From Rahnella rivi (lineage in GTDB: Bacteria > Pseudomonadota > Gammaproteobacteria > Enterobacterales > Enterobacteriaceae), in contig NZ_JAFMOX010000062.1 of the NCBI RefSeq assembly GCF_019049655.1, positions 62,001-126,000 on the forward strand: a stretch of DNA of 64,000 nt. Direction: 5' to 3'. A program made the position numbers and the translations under genes. Below are positions 1 through 8,801 of this stretch, piece by piece (position 1 is the stretch's first letter; every line of letters starts with the position of its first letter). The notes under the pieces are model-generated. The model saw only the letters and a list, made by a program, of their open reading frames with translations, had not been told where the DNA came from and did no database searches.

Positions 1-683
1 TCAATGCCGCGCGGCACATCCTGAGGCAGGGCTTTCAGTAACGGGATCCAGCTGCCATCGCTGTCATCGAGCGCCACGGCGTGCCATTTTCCGCCACGCT
101 TTTCTGCCGCTTTGACGTGGACGTAACCAACGTGACGCGCCAGCCGTTCAGCTGCCGTTGCCGGATCCTGTCCCACCCACAGCCAGTTCGCCATGTCGAA
201 CGTCATATCCAGCGGCAGGTGCAGGGATTCAGCCGCAAACATAAAGGCATTAATGCGCGAAAGTATCCCGCATTCGCTCGACTGGTCATTTTCCACCACC
301 AGCTTCACGGGCTTCGCTGCCAGCAGCACTTTCAGCGGCGTCAGGTCCGCGCCCGGCTCAAACTCGCCGAGTGAGAACTTGATGGTGCGGGCACCTAAAG
401 TATGGGCCTCATCGAAATACTGTTCCGCGTCAGGGTTCAGCTTGCCGCCGGTGTTAAACAGCGCGAAGGGCACGGAATACACCGCGAACAGCCCGTTCTG
501 TTTAATCTTTTCAGCAAGTTGCGCCAGGGCGTTCAGCTCTTCGCCGGTGAAGAGTTCACGGCGGATTTCCACGCCGTCGGCCTTCGCGGCAGCGATGACC
601 GGCAGCAGTTCTGACTGCCCGCCAAGGGCGCGGACGACGCTGTTACCGTAAGCGGCAGTAACGATGACGATCTCTCTTTGCAT
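1..683 (-). CDS. Sugar-phosphate isomerase/epimerase (TIM barrel), 3' end outside window
   Basis: The first 227 codons are present, starting at ATG 683; the frame is still open at base 1, so the C-terminus is missing. The protein looks like a xylose-isomerase-like TIM barrel: an early VEIRRELF segment, a VVENDQS strand and an HVKAAEKRGG segment near the visible end are typical metal/substrate-loop regions of this superfamily. It lies just downstream of a PtxS-like LacI-family regulator on the same strand, with an operator palindrome in the gap. In pseudomonads PtxS controls the 2-ketogluconate kgu operon, which includes an epimerase-like KguE. I therefore infer a KguE-like role, but substrate specificity cannot be read from sequence. 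It could instead be a hydroxypyruvate-isomerase-type or tagatose-epimerase-type enzyme. Confidence 0.75.
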   Translation of the reverse strand, partial: MQREIVIVTAAYGNSVVRALGGQSELLPVIAAAKADGVEIRRELFTGEELNALAQLAEKIKQNGLFAVYSVPFALFNTGGKLNPDAEQYFDEAHTLGARTIKFSLGEFEPGADLTPLKVLLAAKPVKLVVENDQSSECGILSRINAFMFAAESLHLPLDMTFDMANWLWVGQDPATAAERLARHVGYVHVKAAEKRGGKWHAVALDDSDGSWIPLLKALPQDVPRGI

Positions 684-807
684 GACTCTTTGTCCTGTTA
701 AAACGCACCGGAATGCGGTGCCAGCGAGCGTTTAGAAGACATTATCTTAGTGGAACAAATGGCGCTGCGTGTTCTTGTTAATAATTTGTTTCGCTTTATA
801 TAACCTA

Positions 808-825
808 ATTGGAACCGGTTCCAAT
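808..825. promoter_or_regulatory. LacI-family operator, perfect 18-bp palindrome
   Basis: ATTGGAACCGGTTCCAAT is a perfect inverted repeat with the central CG step typical of LacI-family operators. It lies about 125 bp upstream of the epimerase start and just downstream of the LacI-type gene. It resembles the PtxS operator core TGAAACCGGTTTCA known from Pseudomonas. Binding by the adjacent regulator is inferred. Confidence 0.65.
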
Positions 826-896
826 CAAAAGACCCGAAGGTCAGAAACATGATCCCGCTCACGAAGAACGGGAGAGAAAAGGGGAGAAGAAAGCGA

Positions 897-1931
897 TCAG
901 CGGCGTGCGGTGGAGGCGCGTGCAATCAGCTCGCCGGAGAATTCGAGGTCTTTGACCGGTGCGGTGCTGCCCTGAATGCGCGTCACCAGCTGGCCGAGTG
1001 CTGCGACGCCCATTTCATAGGTCGGCTGCCTGAACGTGGTGATCCCAACGCCGGCAAGATCTGCCCACACCAGTTCGTCAAAACCTGACAGACCGATGTC
1101 CGGCCCCCAGGTGATATCCAGCCTGCGCAGGGCGCGTGCCACCTGTAACGTCAGCGCTCCGTTCACACACATCACCGCTTTATGTTTGTCTGGATGGCGT
1201 GCGACAAAATCGCGCAGCAACGTCTCCAGCCCGGCCGTGTTGCTCAGCTCGATTTCGCCCTGTTCGGCGATACATTCTGGCGATTGCTGCATGCGCTGTA
1301 AAAAGGCGCGCAGGCGATCCAGGCGGGTATTGACGTTGGCGGGTTCGGTGACGAAAAGCACGGCTTCAAAGCCTTGTTGCAGAAGATGATCGGTCATCAT
1401 CTGCGTGGCTTCGACGTTGTTCAGTGCAATCACGTCACAGGCAAAATCGGCGACTTTGCGGTCAATCAGCACCATCGGTAAATTGGCCTGTTGCAGCGTA
1501 GAGATCGCCGCTTCACGCATACCGACGGCGTTGACCACCATGCCATCCACGCGGTAGCTGCTGAGTAACTGCAGGTAATGCTTTTCCTGATCGAGCTCGT
1601 TATTGGTGTTGCAGACCAGCAACGTCAGCCCTTCCTGACGGCAGGCGGCTTCGACGCCGCGCATCACATCGACAGAATATGGATTCGTGATATCGGCGAG
1701 GATCAGCCCGATCAGGCGTGTATGGCCGCTTTTCAGGCTGCGGGCCATCTGGCTGGGCTGATAATCCAGCAGGGAGATCGCCCGTCCGATGCGCTCTTTG
1801 AGATCATCGGACAGCAGGTGTTTTTCACCGTTGAGATAACGTGAAACGCTGGTTTTACCGGTTTTTGCTGCACTGGCAACGTCACGTATCGTAGCGCGAA
1901 CCGCCGCGCCCGGTTCCTGTTTTTTGCTCAC
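897..1931 (-). CDS. LacI-family regulator, PtxS-like
   Basis: A 344-residue LacI-type repressor if read from GTG 1931, which has GGGGAGAAAGG just upstream; an in-frame ATG at 1952 would add 7 residues. The N-terminal helix-turn-helix (ATIRDVASAAKTGKTSVSRY) is followed by a hinge (YQPSQMARSLKSG) and a periplasmic-binding-protein-like effector domain beginning LIGLILADITNPYSVDVM. The helix-turn-helix and early effector domain resemble PtxS, the 2-ketogluconate repressor of pseudomonads, more than RafR or GntR. It precedes the epimerase gene on the same strand, and the palindrome at 808-825 is the likely target. Effector identity is inferred. Confidence 0.85.
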   Translation of the reverse strand: MSKKQEPGAAVRATIRDVASAAKTGKTSVSRYLNGEKHLLSDDLKERIGRAISLLDYQPSQMARSLKSGHTRLIGLILADITNPYSVDVMRGVEAACRQEGLTLLVCNTNNELDQEKHYLQLLSSYRVDGMVVNAVGMREAAISTLQQANLPMVLIDRKVADFACDVIALNNVEATQMMTDHLLQQGFEAVLFVTEPANVNTRLDRLRAFLQRMQQSPECIAEQGEIELSNTAGLETLLRDFVARHPDKHKAVMCVNGALTLQVARALRRLDITWGPDIGLSGFDELVWADLAGVGITTFRQPTYEMGVAALGQLVTRIQGSTAPVKDLEFSGELIARASTARR

Positions 1932-1998
1932 AACCTTTCTCCCCTCATGCATATTCCACGGAGACTAGCACAGAGTGTCGAAAGGCTGTAACCGCAAG

Positions 1999-3285
1999 TC
2001 AGCGCAAACCTTCGGCCGTGCGCACGGCGGAAACCGCCTGAGGCTTCGGTCTGCTGCTGAGCGTAAAGGCGGAAATGATCGTCACCGCAAAGGCGATACC
2101 GCCGAGGATCAGATAGGTATCGCTGAACCCGATGCGGTCATACAGGCTGCCTGCGAAAGCAGAAAGGAAAATCGCCGCCAGCTGTTTGGCAAAGTTAAAC
2201 CCAATCAGATAAATGGTCGCCGAGAACCGGACATCAAAAATCTGGGTGATGTATTTGAACACGCCGACCAGCAGGAACGGCACTTCCAGCGCATGCAGCA
2301 TTTTCAGCACAATCACTTCGGCAGCCGTGGTGGCAAACGAAGAGCCGACGATGCGAATCGACATGATCGTCCCCGCCAGCAGCAGCGTATTTTTCGCGCC
2401 GATGCGGTTGATGATCCAGGGTGAGCAGAACATGATCAGCGCGTTGCACAATTCCCCGGCGGTGGTCACGTAGCCGAACATTTCCGTGCCCTGCTGCGGC
2501 GAGGAGAAGAAGGTTTTGAAGAAGGTAGCGAACTGCTGATCAAACACGTCGTAAACGCAGGCGACACCGACCACGTACAAAATCAACATCCACAGTTTGC
2601 GTTCTTTCAGCAGCAATGCCGCCGTTTTCAGCGAAAATTGCGGCTGATTGGCCCCGAGTTTGTCCATCACCTGCGCATTTTTGTTTTCCTGCGGGCGGGA
2701 AATCAGCAGCAATACCATCAGAATAACTGCCGCGCCGGAGCCCATCCAGAACACGATATCCGGGTTGATGTTAAATAATACGCCAGCTGTGGAAGCGCAA
2801 ATCCCCCAGCCGAAACAGCCGAACATACGCGCTTTGCCATATTCGAAAGCACTGCTGCGGCTGACCCTTTCGATATAGGCCTCGGTAGCCCCTGAACCGC
2901 CCGCGAAGACGAAGCCGATGTACGCACCACCCAGGATTGCGCCCAGCACAATATTGATTTTCAGCAGAGGCGCAAACACGTAAATGAAGAACGGAGCAAA
3001 CAGAAACAGCAGGACGGCGATGATCCACAACAGATGTTTTTTCAGGCCAAGTTTGTCAGAAATGATGCCAAAGAACGGCTGAAACAGAATGGCAAACAGC
3101 GACATGCTGGAAAACACGATGCCGGTTTCCGTTTTACTCAGGCCGATAACGTCTGACAGCCAGATCGGTAAAAACGGATAACAGGTCGCCATAATGAAGA
3201 AGTAGAGGAAGAAATAGCTGCCAAATATCCAGAAGTTAGTATTTTTTTTATAGAAGCAACGATCGGAAGTTTGTGTAGGGTTCAT
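1999..3285 (-). CDS. rafB: Oligosaccharide:H+ symporter, LacY/RafB type
   Basis: A 428-residue, 12-helix MFS permease of the LacY family (oligosaccharide:proton symporters). Residues essential in E. coli LacY are recognisable: the Glu126/Arg144 pair in EAYIERVSR...KARMFGC, Glu269 in TTAGELCNA, Arg302 in SIRIVGSSF, and His322/Glu325 in [15 protein letters not shown] 3285 is chosen because AAGGAAAT lies just upstream and the protein then starts like LacY ([11 protein letters not shown]); longer in-frame extensions have no family support. It follows the alpha-galactosidase by 59 bp on the same strand, so it should import raffinose or melibiose. RafB is preferred over LacY on context, since no beta-galactosidase gene is present. 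Confidence 0.9.
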   Translation of the reverse strand: MNPTQTSDRCFYKKNTNFWIFGSYFFLYFFIMATCYPFLPIWLSDVIGLSKTETGIVFSSMSLFAILFQPFFGIISDKLGLKKHLLWIIAVLLFLFAPFFIYVFAPLLKINIVLGAILGGAYIGFVFAGGSGATEAYIERVSRSSAFEYGKARMFGCFGWGICASTAGVLFNINPDIVFWMGSGAAVILMVLLLISRPQENKNAQVMDKLGANQPQFSLKTAALLLKERKLWMLILYVVGVACVYDVFDQQFATFFKTFFSSPQQGTEMFGYVTTAGELCNALIMFCSPWIINRIGAKNTLLLAGTIMSIRIVGSSFATTAAEVIVLKMLHALEVPFLLVGVFKYITQIFDVRFSATIYLIGFNFAKQLAAIFLSAFAGSLYDRIGFSDTYLILGGIAFAVTIISAFTLSSRPKPQAVSAVRTAEGLR

Positions 3286-3344
3286 AGTGATTTCCTTGCC
3301 GAAACCATGAAAACCGGCACTGTCGTACCGGCGTTTTTTTGTTG

Positions 3345-5471
3345 TTATCTGATTTCTTCGAAGCCCAGAAGCAGAGCGCTTTCCGGATCCAGCACTGGCA
3401 GCGTCAGCCCGGCATTCGCCAGCCATTCACCGCTCAATGCCACAGAGGCATGCAGCCACGCCGGTTGCACCCGCATGGTGTGACCGCTGCCGCCACCCGC
3501 CAGCAGCGCCGGTTCGTCCAGCACCGTCACGCGATAGCGGGCATCGGTTTTCAGCCCCGGCACGCGTAACACACCGGGTAATGACCAGGTCGGCATCGCC
3601 AGCTGGCTGACCAGAAACACGGCGCGATCTTTGTTTTCGCTGACCACGCCGTTAATCAGCACCGTTTCATCCTGCGTATCCACGCGGTAAACGTCGCCGC
3701 TGTGCAGTAACGGGCGAAGCTGCTGATGAAGACGGGTGTATTTCGCAAAACCGGCGCGTTCGGCTTCGCCTTCTTTCACCGGATCCAGCTCAATGCCCAT
3801 GTGGCCAAACAGCGCCGTCAGGCCGCGGAATTCAATGCTGTGCTGGCGCGACGTGGCATGGCACAGTTTGTTGCCGATGTGCGAGCCCATCACTTCCGGC
3901 GGGAAGAAATAGCTCATGCCGCGCTGAATTTTCTGCCGTTCCAGCGCATCGTTGTTGTCGGATGTCCAGAAACGGTGGCTGCGTTTGAGCACTTCAAAAT
4001 CAATGCGGCCACCGCCGGACGCGCAGGATTCAAATTCAATCTGCGGGAAACGTTCGCCCAGCACGTCGAGCAGGCGGTAGAACTGCCGGGTTTGCGTGGT
4101 CAGCGCTGCGCGGCCTTCGTGGCCCGGCTGAACGATTTCTCGGTTCATATCCCACTTCACGTAATCCACAGCGTGTTCACCGAGCAGCCAGCTCATGCGT
4201 TCCACCAGATAATCAAAGACCTGCGGATTGTTCAGATCGAGCACGAACTGATGGCGTCCGCTCGGTTGCTGATACCCCGGCAAGGCCAGCAGCCAGTCGG
4301 GATGAGCGCGGTATAAATCGGAATCCGGGTTAATCATCTCCGGCTCGACCCAGATACCAAATTCCATACCGAGATGTTTGACGTGGTCGATCACCGGTTT
4401 CAGGCCGTTCGGGTATTTCTTCTCATCGAGATACCAGTCACCGAGCGCGGCGCGATCGTGGTCACGCCCTTTGAACCAGCCGTCGTCGATAATGAAGCGT
4501 TCAACACCCAACGCGGCGGATTGTGTCGCCATCTGCATGATGTAGTCGGGATCGTGATCGAAATAAATCCCTTCCCAGGTATTGAGGTGCACCGGCCGCG
4601 GTTTGTCGCCGGGGAAACGCAAAATATCTTCACGAACGAAGCGGTGAAACTGCTGACTCATGCGGTTCAGCCCGGCAGCAGAATAGCTGGCGTACAGCCA
4701 CGGTGTTTCCAGCGTTTCACCCTGTTCAAGACGCTGTTCGCCCGGCAGATACAGCGCTTCGGCCTGAACCAGTCGGCGACCGTCGATTTTGATGTCGGCA
4801 CGCAGGCGGTGGTTACCGCTCCAGCCGAGATGCATTCCCCAGACCTCGCCCTGTTCCTCGCTAAACCCCGGATGACCGATCATCATCGCCGGGAAATATT
4901 CGGAAGAGGTTTTCCCGCGGCGGTTCTCCTGAATGATGCCGCCGTGATCGAGCAGCGTGCGGTGCGGCTGGAACTCTTTGATCCAGCGGCCATGAAACGC
5001 CATCACTTCGGCGGCGCGCTCCGGCAGCGGCAGCGTGACGGCCAGTCGCGTCACCTGATAGGTGCCGGGTTTCAGGCTGGTCAGCGCATTGCGCATCTGC
5101 AACACGCCGCTGTCACCGAGGCGCAGTTCGCTGCGAAATTGCAAACCTGCGATGGCGTCTTCGGTGGTAATGATCAGCTGATTTCCCTGCTGTTTCACGT
5201 CCGTGGTATCGAATACCGGCGACCAGTCCAGCCCGTCGCGGTGGCCTTCCACGCCCGGCGTACCAAACGAGCCCCGGCCTGAATCGGCGCTGAAATTCAC
5301 CGGTGCTTCCACATCAATACGGCCATTGGGTACGGCGCGGGCGAGGGAAATGACGTCGTCTGCCGAAAACTGGCTCAGGCGGTTTCCCCAGTAGAGGATT
5401 TCAGCGAACGGCGCACAACGGACGATCAGGCTGCTGTGTTCGCTGGTTAAATGGACGATCGGGTTTTCCAT
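3345..5471 (-). CDS. rafA: Alpha-galactosidase, glycoside hydrolase family 36
   Basis: A 708-residue cytoplasmic GH36 alpha-galactosidase, the same length as plasmid-encoded E. coli RafA. It hydrolyses terminal alpha-1,6-galactose from raffinose or melibiose. The family catalytic motifs are present: nucleophile Asp in VKWDMNR (about residue 441) and acid/base Asp in [12 protein letters not shown] (about residue 505). [10 protein letters not shown]-like barrel strands and the cysteine segment ESCASGGGR are also seen. ATG 5471 has a GGAG element upstream; the open frame extends further without family support. It is first in a two-gene unit with the permease and sits behind a RafR-type operator. 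Confidence 0.95.
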   Translation of the reverse strand: MENPIVHLTSEHSSLIVRCAPFAEILYWGNRLSQFSADDVISLARAVPNGRIDVEAPVNFSADSGRGSFGTPGVEGHRDGLDWSPVFDTTDVKQQGNQLIITTEDAIAGLQFRSELRLGDSGVLQMRNALTSLKPGTYQVTRLAVTLPLPERAAEVMAFHGRWIKEFQPHRTLLDHGGIIQENRRGKTSSEYFPAMMIGHPGFSEEQGEVWGMHLGWSGNHRLRADIKIDGRRLVQAEALYLPGEQRLEQGETLETPWLYASYSAAGLNRMSQQFHRFVREDILRFPGDKPRPVHLNTWEGIYFDHDPDYIMQMATQSAALGVERFIIDDGWFKGRDHDRAALGDWYLDEKKYPNGLKPVIDHVKHLGMEFGIWVEPEMINPDSDLYRAHPDWLLALPGYQQPSGRHQFVLDLNNPQVFDYLVERMSWLLGEHAVDYVKWDMNREIVQPGHEGRAALTTQTRQFYRLLDVLGERFPQIEFESCASGGGRIDFEVLKRSHRFWTSDNNDALERQKIQRGMSYFFPPEVMGSHIGNKLCHATSRQHSIEFRGLTALFGHMGIELDPVKEGEAERAGFAKYTRLHQQLRPLLHSGDVYRVDTQDETVLINGVVSENKDRAVFLVSQLAMPTWSLPGVLRVPGLKTDARYRVTVLDEPALLAGGGSGHTMRVQPAWLHASVALSGEWLANAGLTLPVLDPESALLLGFEEIR

Positions 5472-5533
5472 AGTGTCACTACTCCACAGGGTAATTTGCA
5501 GCGATAAAACGCTATCTGGTGGAGTAACTATTG

Positions 5534-5551
5534 ATCCGAAACGTTTCGGAT
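5534..5551. promoter_or_regulatory. RafR-type operator, perfect 18-bp palindrome
   Basis: ATCCGAAACGTTTCGGAT is a perfect palindrome 63 bp upstream of the alpha-galactosidase ATG and downstream of the LacI-type repressor gene. Its core CCGAAACGTTTCGG matches the raf operator known from the E. coli raffinose plasmid. Only one copy was seen here, whereas the plasmid raf promoter has two. Confidence 0.8.
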
Positions 5552-5608
5552 GGGAAATGTGATGGTGCAAATTTGTGATATAGGGTGGAAAAATAACCGA
5601 AAGGGGAA

Positions 5609-6619
5609 TTATTGACGCGGTGGATGTGCGGTGACGCCCGCCTGCAATTCTGGTTGCCAGAGCACCTGCAAACCGCTCACCGGTTCGTTACGGATCAGTG
5701 CCATTGTCATGCCGGCGATTTGCAGGCCGACTGCTTCCCGGGTGCCCTGACGGATGGCGGTGACCGCCACGTCTGGCAGGCTGTCAGAGGGTAAACCGTC
5801 ATAAATAATCAGTGATACGCCGCCGTTGAGCAGCAATCCGGCTTCGTACAACGCCAGCGCCGCGCCTTCACCGTGCATATTGCAGTCACAGACAATCGCC
5901 GTCGGGGGCAGCGGCAGGGCCAGCAACGCCTGCGTTGCCTGATACCCGGCCCGGCGGCTTGGGCTGACTTTATTCACGTACCCGTCGTAAAGAGGCAGTT
6001 TGTGGGCCAGAAGCCCGTCGAGATAGCCCTGATGACGCTGGCCGATAAACGACTGCTGATTATTTTCACCGAGAAACGCGATGCGCTGATGCCCAAGCGT
6101 AGCGAGGTGATCGACCGCCATTTGCATGCCTGCGCGGTTATCGAAATCGAACCAGGCGTAATCCTGGGTCAGGCAACGGCTGCGCCCGAGCGCCAGAAAC
6201 GGAAAGTTGCGTTGCTGCAAATCCAGCAGGCGCGGATCATCATCCAGCGTATGGGCGACCAGCATGGCGTCCACGCGTTTACTTTCAATCAGGCGTCGCC
6301 ACGAAAACGTGCCCAGTTCATCCGGCACCAGCAGCAGATCAATTTCATATTTCGCGAGTTCGCGGGTGATACAGCCCACCATTTCGACAAAGGCTGAATT
6401 GCTTAACGGATGTGAAGTGAAGGGGAAAATGAGGCCAACGGCATCAATCTTGCCCATTTTTAACCGGCGGGCGAGGGTGTTGGGCCGGTAGCCGCGTAAA
6501 TCCGCCGCTGCCTGTACACGCGCTTTAGTGTCCGCTGAAACATCGTCGTAACCGTTCAGCGCACGGCTGACGGTGGTCACAGACAGACCGAGATCTTTCG
6601 CGATAGCTTTCAGAGACAT
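5609..6619 (-). CDS. rafR: LacI-family repressor of the raffinose genes
   Basis: A 336-residue LacI-family repressor. The N-terminal helix-turn-helix MSLKAIAKDLGLSVTTVSRA is followed by the hinge YRPNTLARRLKMG and a sugar-binding core ending ELQAGVTAHPPRQ. ATG 6619 is chosen because the protein then begins exactly at the DNA-binding domain; the frame extends upstream but that stretch has no domain. It is on the same strand as rafA and rafB and ends 57 bp before the operator at 5534-5551. Repression relieved by an intracellular alpha-galactoside is inferred from the plasmid RafR system. Confidence 0.88.
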   Translation of the reverse strand: MSLKAIAKDLGLSVTTVSRALNGYDDVSADTKARVQAAADLRGYRPNTLARRLKMGKIDAVGLIFPFTSHPLSNSAFVEMVGCITRELAKYEIDLLLVPDELGTFSWRRLIESKRVDAMLVAHTLDDDPRLLDLQQRNFPFLALGRSRCLTQDYAWFDFDNRAGMQMAVDHLATLGHQRIAFLGENNQQSFIGQRHQGYLDGLLAHKLPLYDGYVNKVSPSRRAGYQATQALLALPLPPTAIVCDCNMHGEGAALALYEAGLLLNGGVSLIIYDGLPSDSLPDVAVTAIRQGTREAVGLQIAGMTMALIRNEPVSGLQVLWQPELQAGVTAHPPRQ

Positions 6620-6668
6620 ACTGGCATCCGTTACGCAGGTGAGAACGCCAGAATAACACAGGATACAT

Positions 6669-6691
6669 AAAAACGGGGCCATCTGGCCCCG
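6669..6691 (-). terminator. Rho-independent terminator after yiaD
   Basis: CGGGGCC-ATCT-GGCCCCG hairpin (6674-6691), followed on the minus strand by a run of T (A at 6669-6673). It lies just downstream of the yiaD stop codon and upstream of rafR. Confidence 0.8.
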
Positions 6692-6714
6692 GCGTTATAC
6701 GGCAGGTGAAGCCG

Positions 6715-7377
6715 TTACTGCAACGGGCTGAGGGTGATCTCAACGCGACGGTTCTGCGCTTTACCGGCTTCGGTGCTGTTGCTGGCAATCGGATTATCCG
6801 GGCCTGCACCGGTGGTACGAACGCGGCTGCCATCAACGCCCTGGGTGATCAACGCACTGCCGACGCCGTCAGCACGTTGCTGTGACAGCTTCATGTTGAG
6901 CGCGCGCGTGCCGGTGCTGTCGGTGTAACCCACGACGTTCACGGCAGTTTTCGGATACTCTTTCAGTACCATCGCCACGCCGGTCAGCGTATTCGCGCCC
7001 GCCGGTTTCAGCGTGCTGCTGTTGGTATCGAAGGTCACGTTGTTTGGCATGTTCAGCACGATATTATCGCCCTGACGCGTCACGCTGACGCCGGTGCCTT
7101 TCATTTTGTCGCGCAGTTTAGATTCCTGCACATCCATGTAATAACCCGCACCGCCGCCCAACGCAGCACCTGCTGCGGCACCGATAAGGGCGCCTTTGCC
7201 GCGATCGTGTTTAGAAGATGAAAGCATCCCCACGCCTGCGCCCAGAGCCGCACCCAGCCCTGCGCCAATGCCGGATTTTCCTGCTTCTGATTCGCCGGTG
7301 TACGGATTGGTGGTACAGGCTGACAGGCCCATCGTGACGCAAAGTACGCCAGCAACCACAAGTAATCTTTTGCTCAT
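6715..7377 (-). CDS. yiaD: OmpA-family outer-membrane lipoprotein YiaD
   Basis: A 220-residue lipoprotein with a signal peptide ending in the lipobox LSAC (lipidated Cys21). A glycine-rich segment (residues about 37-80, with GAALGAGVGM and GAAAGAALGGGAG) resembles the glycine-zipper membrane-insertion region of this family. The C-terminal half is an OmpA-like peptidoglycan-binding domain: VTFDTNSSTLKPAG, then NVVGYTDSTG and a final AQNRRVEITL. Length and sequence match E. coli YiaD (219 residues). It is expected in the outer membrane, facing the periplasm and binding peptidoglycan. In E. coli yiaD also lies near tag and yiaC. Confidence 0.93.
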   Translation of the reverse strand: MSKRLLVVAGVLCVTMGLSACTTNPYTGESEAGKSGIGAGLGAALGAGVGMLSSSKHDRGKGALIGAAAGAALGGGAGYYMDVQESKLRDKMKGTGVSVTRQGDNIVLNMPNNVTFDTNSSTLKPAGANTLTGVAMVLKEYPKTAVNVVGYTDSTGTRALNMKLSQQRADGVGSALITQGVDGSRVRTTGAGPDNPIASNSTEAGKAQNRRVEITLSPLQ

Positions 7378-7600
7378 CTTTTTTCCCTTTAAGGATGTTT
7401 TTTATTTAGAAACTGACCGCTGCATTATGACTGCCGGGTTTCTGGTAAGTTGCACAGAAAAAGGTGTCAAAACATAAACAAATGCAACGGGCGGACATCC
7501 GCCCTGCGGCGTTCTGGCGCCATTTATGCGCAATTTCGTGACGTTAAGCAGTAGGAGAATTCCGGTTATCCGTTTTTGTCTTTTAGCGGATTTTGGGAAA

Positions 7601-8044
7601 TTATTCGAAAAGGGGCTGATGCCAGCGCAGAACCCAGGTCGGAAGACCGGTTCCGGGATGAACCGTGTCGTTGACCACTAAGAAATCTTCTTTGCGATAG
7701 AACGCCACGGCGCGGTGATTTTGCTGATAAACCTCGAGAAGCAAAAGCGGATAATGTTTTTTGACCACGTCCATTAATTGCTGCGCGATGCCCTTACCGT
7801 ACACGCGTTCATCCACAAACAGCGCGCCGATAAACTGCTGATTTAAGACGCCGATAAAGCCATTGATCCCACCGTCTTCGGCGGTCGAAACCCAGGTGTG
7901 AGCCTGTGGCAGAAACGTCTCGCGCACCATCGGCAAACTTTCGTACCAGTAAGACACCTCAATAAACGGGTGTGCCGCCACCGTACTGCGCAGCCACAGA
8001 TGCATAATCGCTTCGGTGTCGGCAGGTACTGAGCGGCGGATCAT
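7601..8044 (-). CDS. yiaC: GNAT N-acetyltransferase YiaC
   Basis: A 147-residue GNAT acetyltransferase very like E. coli YiaC, a lysine acetyltransferase acting on cytoplasmic proteins. The acetyl-CoA-binding motif A appears as GKGIAQQLM after the ALFVDERV strand, followed by LLLLEVYQQNHRAVAFYRKEDF. ATG 8044 overlaps the tag stop codon by 4 bp (ATGA), so translation is probably coupled to tag. A longer in-frame start upstream is inside tag and unsupported. Confidence 0.92.
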   Translation of the reverse strand: MIRRSVPADTEAIMHLWLRSTVAAHPFIEVSYWYESLPMVRETFLPQAHTWVSTAEDGGINGFIGVLNQQFIGALFVDERVYGKGIAQQLMDVVKKHYPLLLLEVYQQNHRAVAFYRKEDFLVVNDTVHPGTGLPTWVLRWHQPLFE

Positions 8045-8613
8045 GCGGGTTGATTTTTCGGATGACAGAAACAATAAGCCTGATGATCGTTCACCAGTCC
8101 GGCGGCCTGCATAAACGCGTAGCAGATGGTCGAACCGGTAAATTTGAACCCTTTCTTTTTCAGCGCTTTAGACATGGCATCTGACACGGCGGTGGTTGCC
8201 GGTACGCCTTCAGGCCCGAGCGGATTATTGATGACCGGTTGATGATCAACAAAGCGCCAGATGAAGTCTGAAAAATCTTCGCCGCTGGCCTGCATGGCTA
8301 AATAAATCTGTGCGTTAAGGATGATCGCTTTGATTTTTCCGCGATGGCGCACAATGCCGGCGTCGAGCACCAGGCGCTCAACATCCTCATCGGTCATTTT
8401 GGCAATGCGCACCGGATCGAAATGGTGGAAGTTCTGGCGGTAGTTTTCGCGCTTTCTCAGGATGGTGATCCACGAGAGCCCTGCCTGCTGGCCTTCGAGG
8501 CACAACATTTCAAACAGCTCACGGCCATCTTTGACCGGCACGCCCCATTCTTTATCGTGATATTCGAGATAAATCGGTTCTTTTGAAACCCAGCTACAAC
8601 GGGTGGTCGCCAT
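8041..8613 (-). CDS. tag: 3-methyladenine DNA glycosylase I
   Basis: A 190-residue constitutive 3-methyladenine DNA glycosylase I, which removes 3-methyladenine from alkylated DNA. The typical segments are present: RCSWV and YHDKEWGVP near the N-terminus, LCLEGQQAGLSWITILRKRE, the helix-hairpin-helix area AGIVRHRGKIKAI, and the zinc-ligand C-terminus HQAYCFCHP. ATG 8613 has AAGGAC upstream and gives the family N-terminus; an upstream in-frame extension is unrelated to Tag. It is followed by yiaC with a 4-bp overlap, as in E. coli where tag and yiaC are adjacent. Confidence 0.95.
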   Translation of the reverse strand: MATTRCSWVSKEPIYLEYHDKEWGVPVKDGRELFEMLCLEGQQAGLSWITILRKRENYRQNFHHFDPVRIAKMTDEDVERLVLDAGIVRHRGKIKAIILNAQIYLAMQASGEDFSDFIWRFVDHQPVINNPLGPEGVPATTAVSDAMSKALKKKGFKFTGSTICYAFMQAAGLVNDHQAYCFCHPKNQPA

Positions 8614-8801
8614 TCTTTTGTCCTTAGAAGAAGCCTGAATACGTCGGCCAGTGTGTGGCTTCTCGGATAACTCTGCAACGTCGCAATTTCTCATGCTCCG
8701 GCTTGACGCTGGTCGGATCTGAACAATATTTAAAGCCATTCATGACTCAATCCTTACATTTCAGGGATGAGAACCGCTCATTTTTTAAGGAAGCGACGAC
8801 A

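Noticed and set aside
3286-3344. Terminator between rafA and rafB
   Set aside because: CCGG elements and a T run are present, but only a 4-bp stem forms; readthrough into rafB is expected.
4374-5282. Open frame of 302 codons antisense to rafA
   Set aside because: Shadow of a high-GC gene; no start signal or domain.
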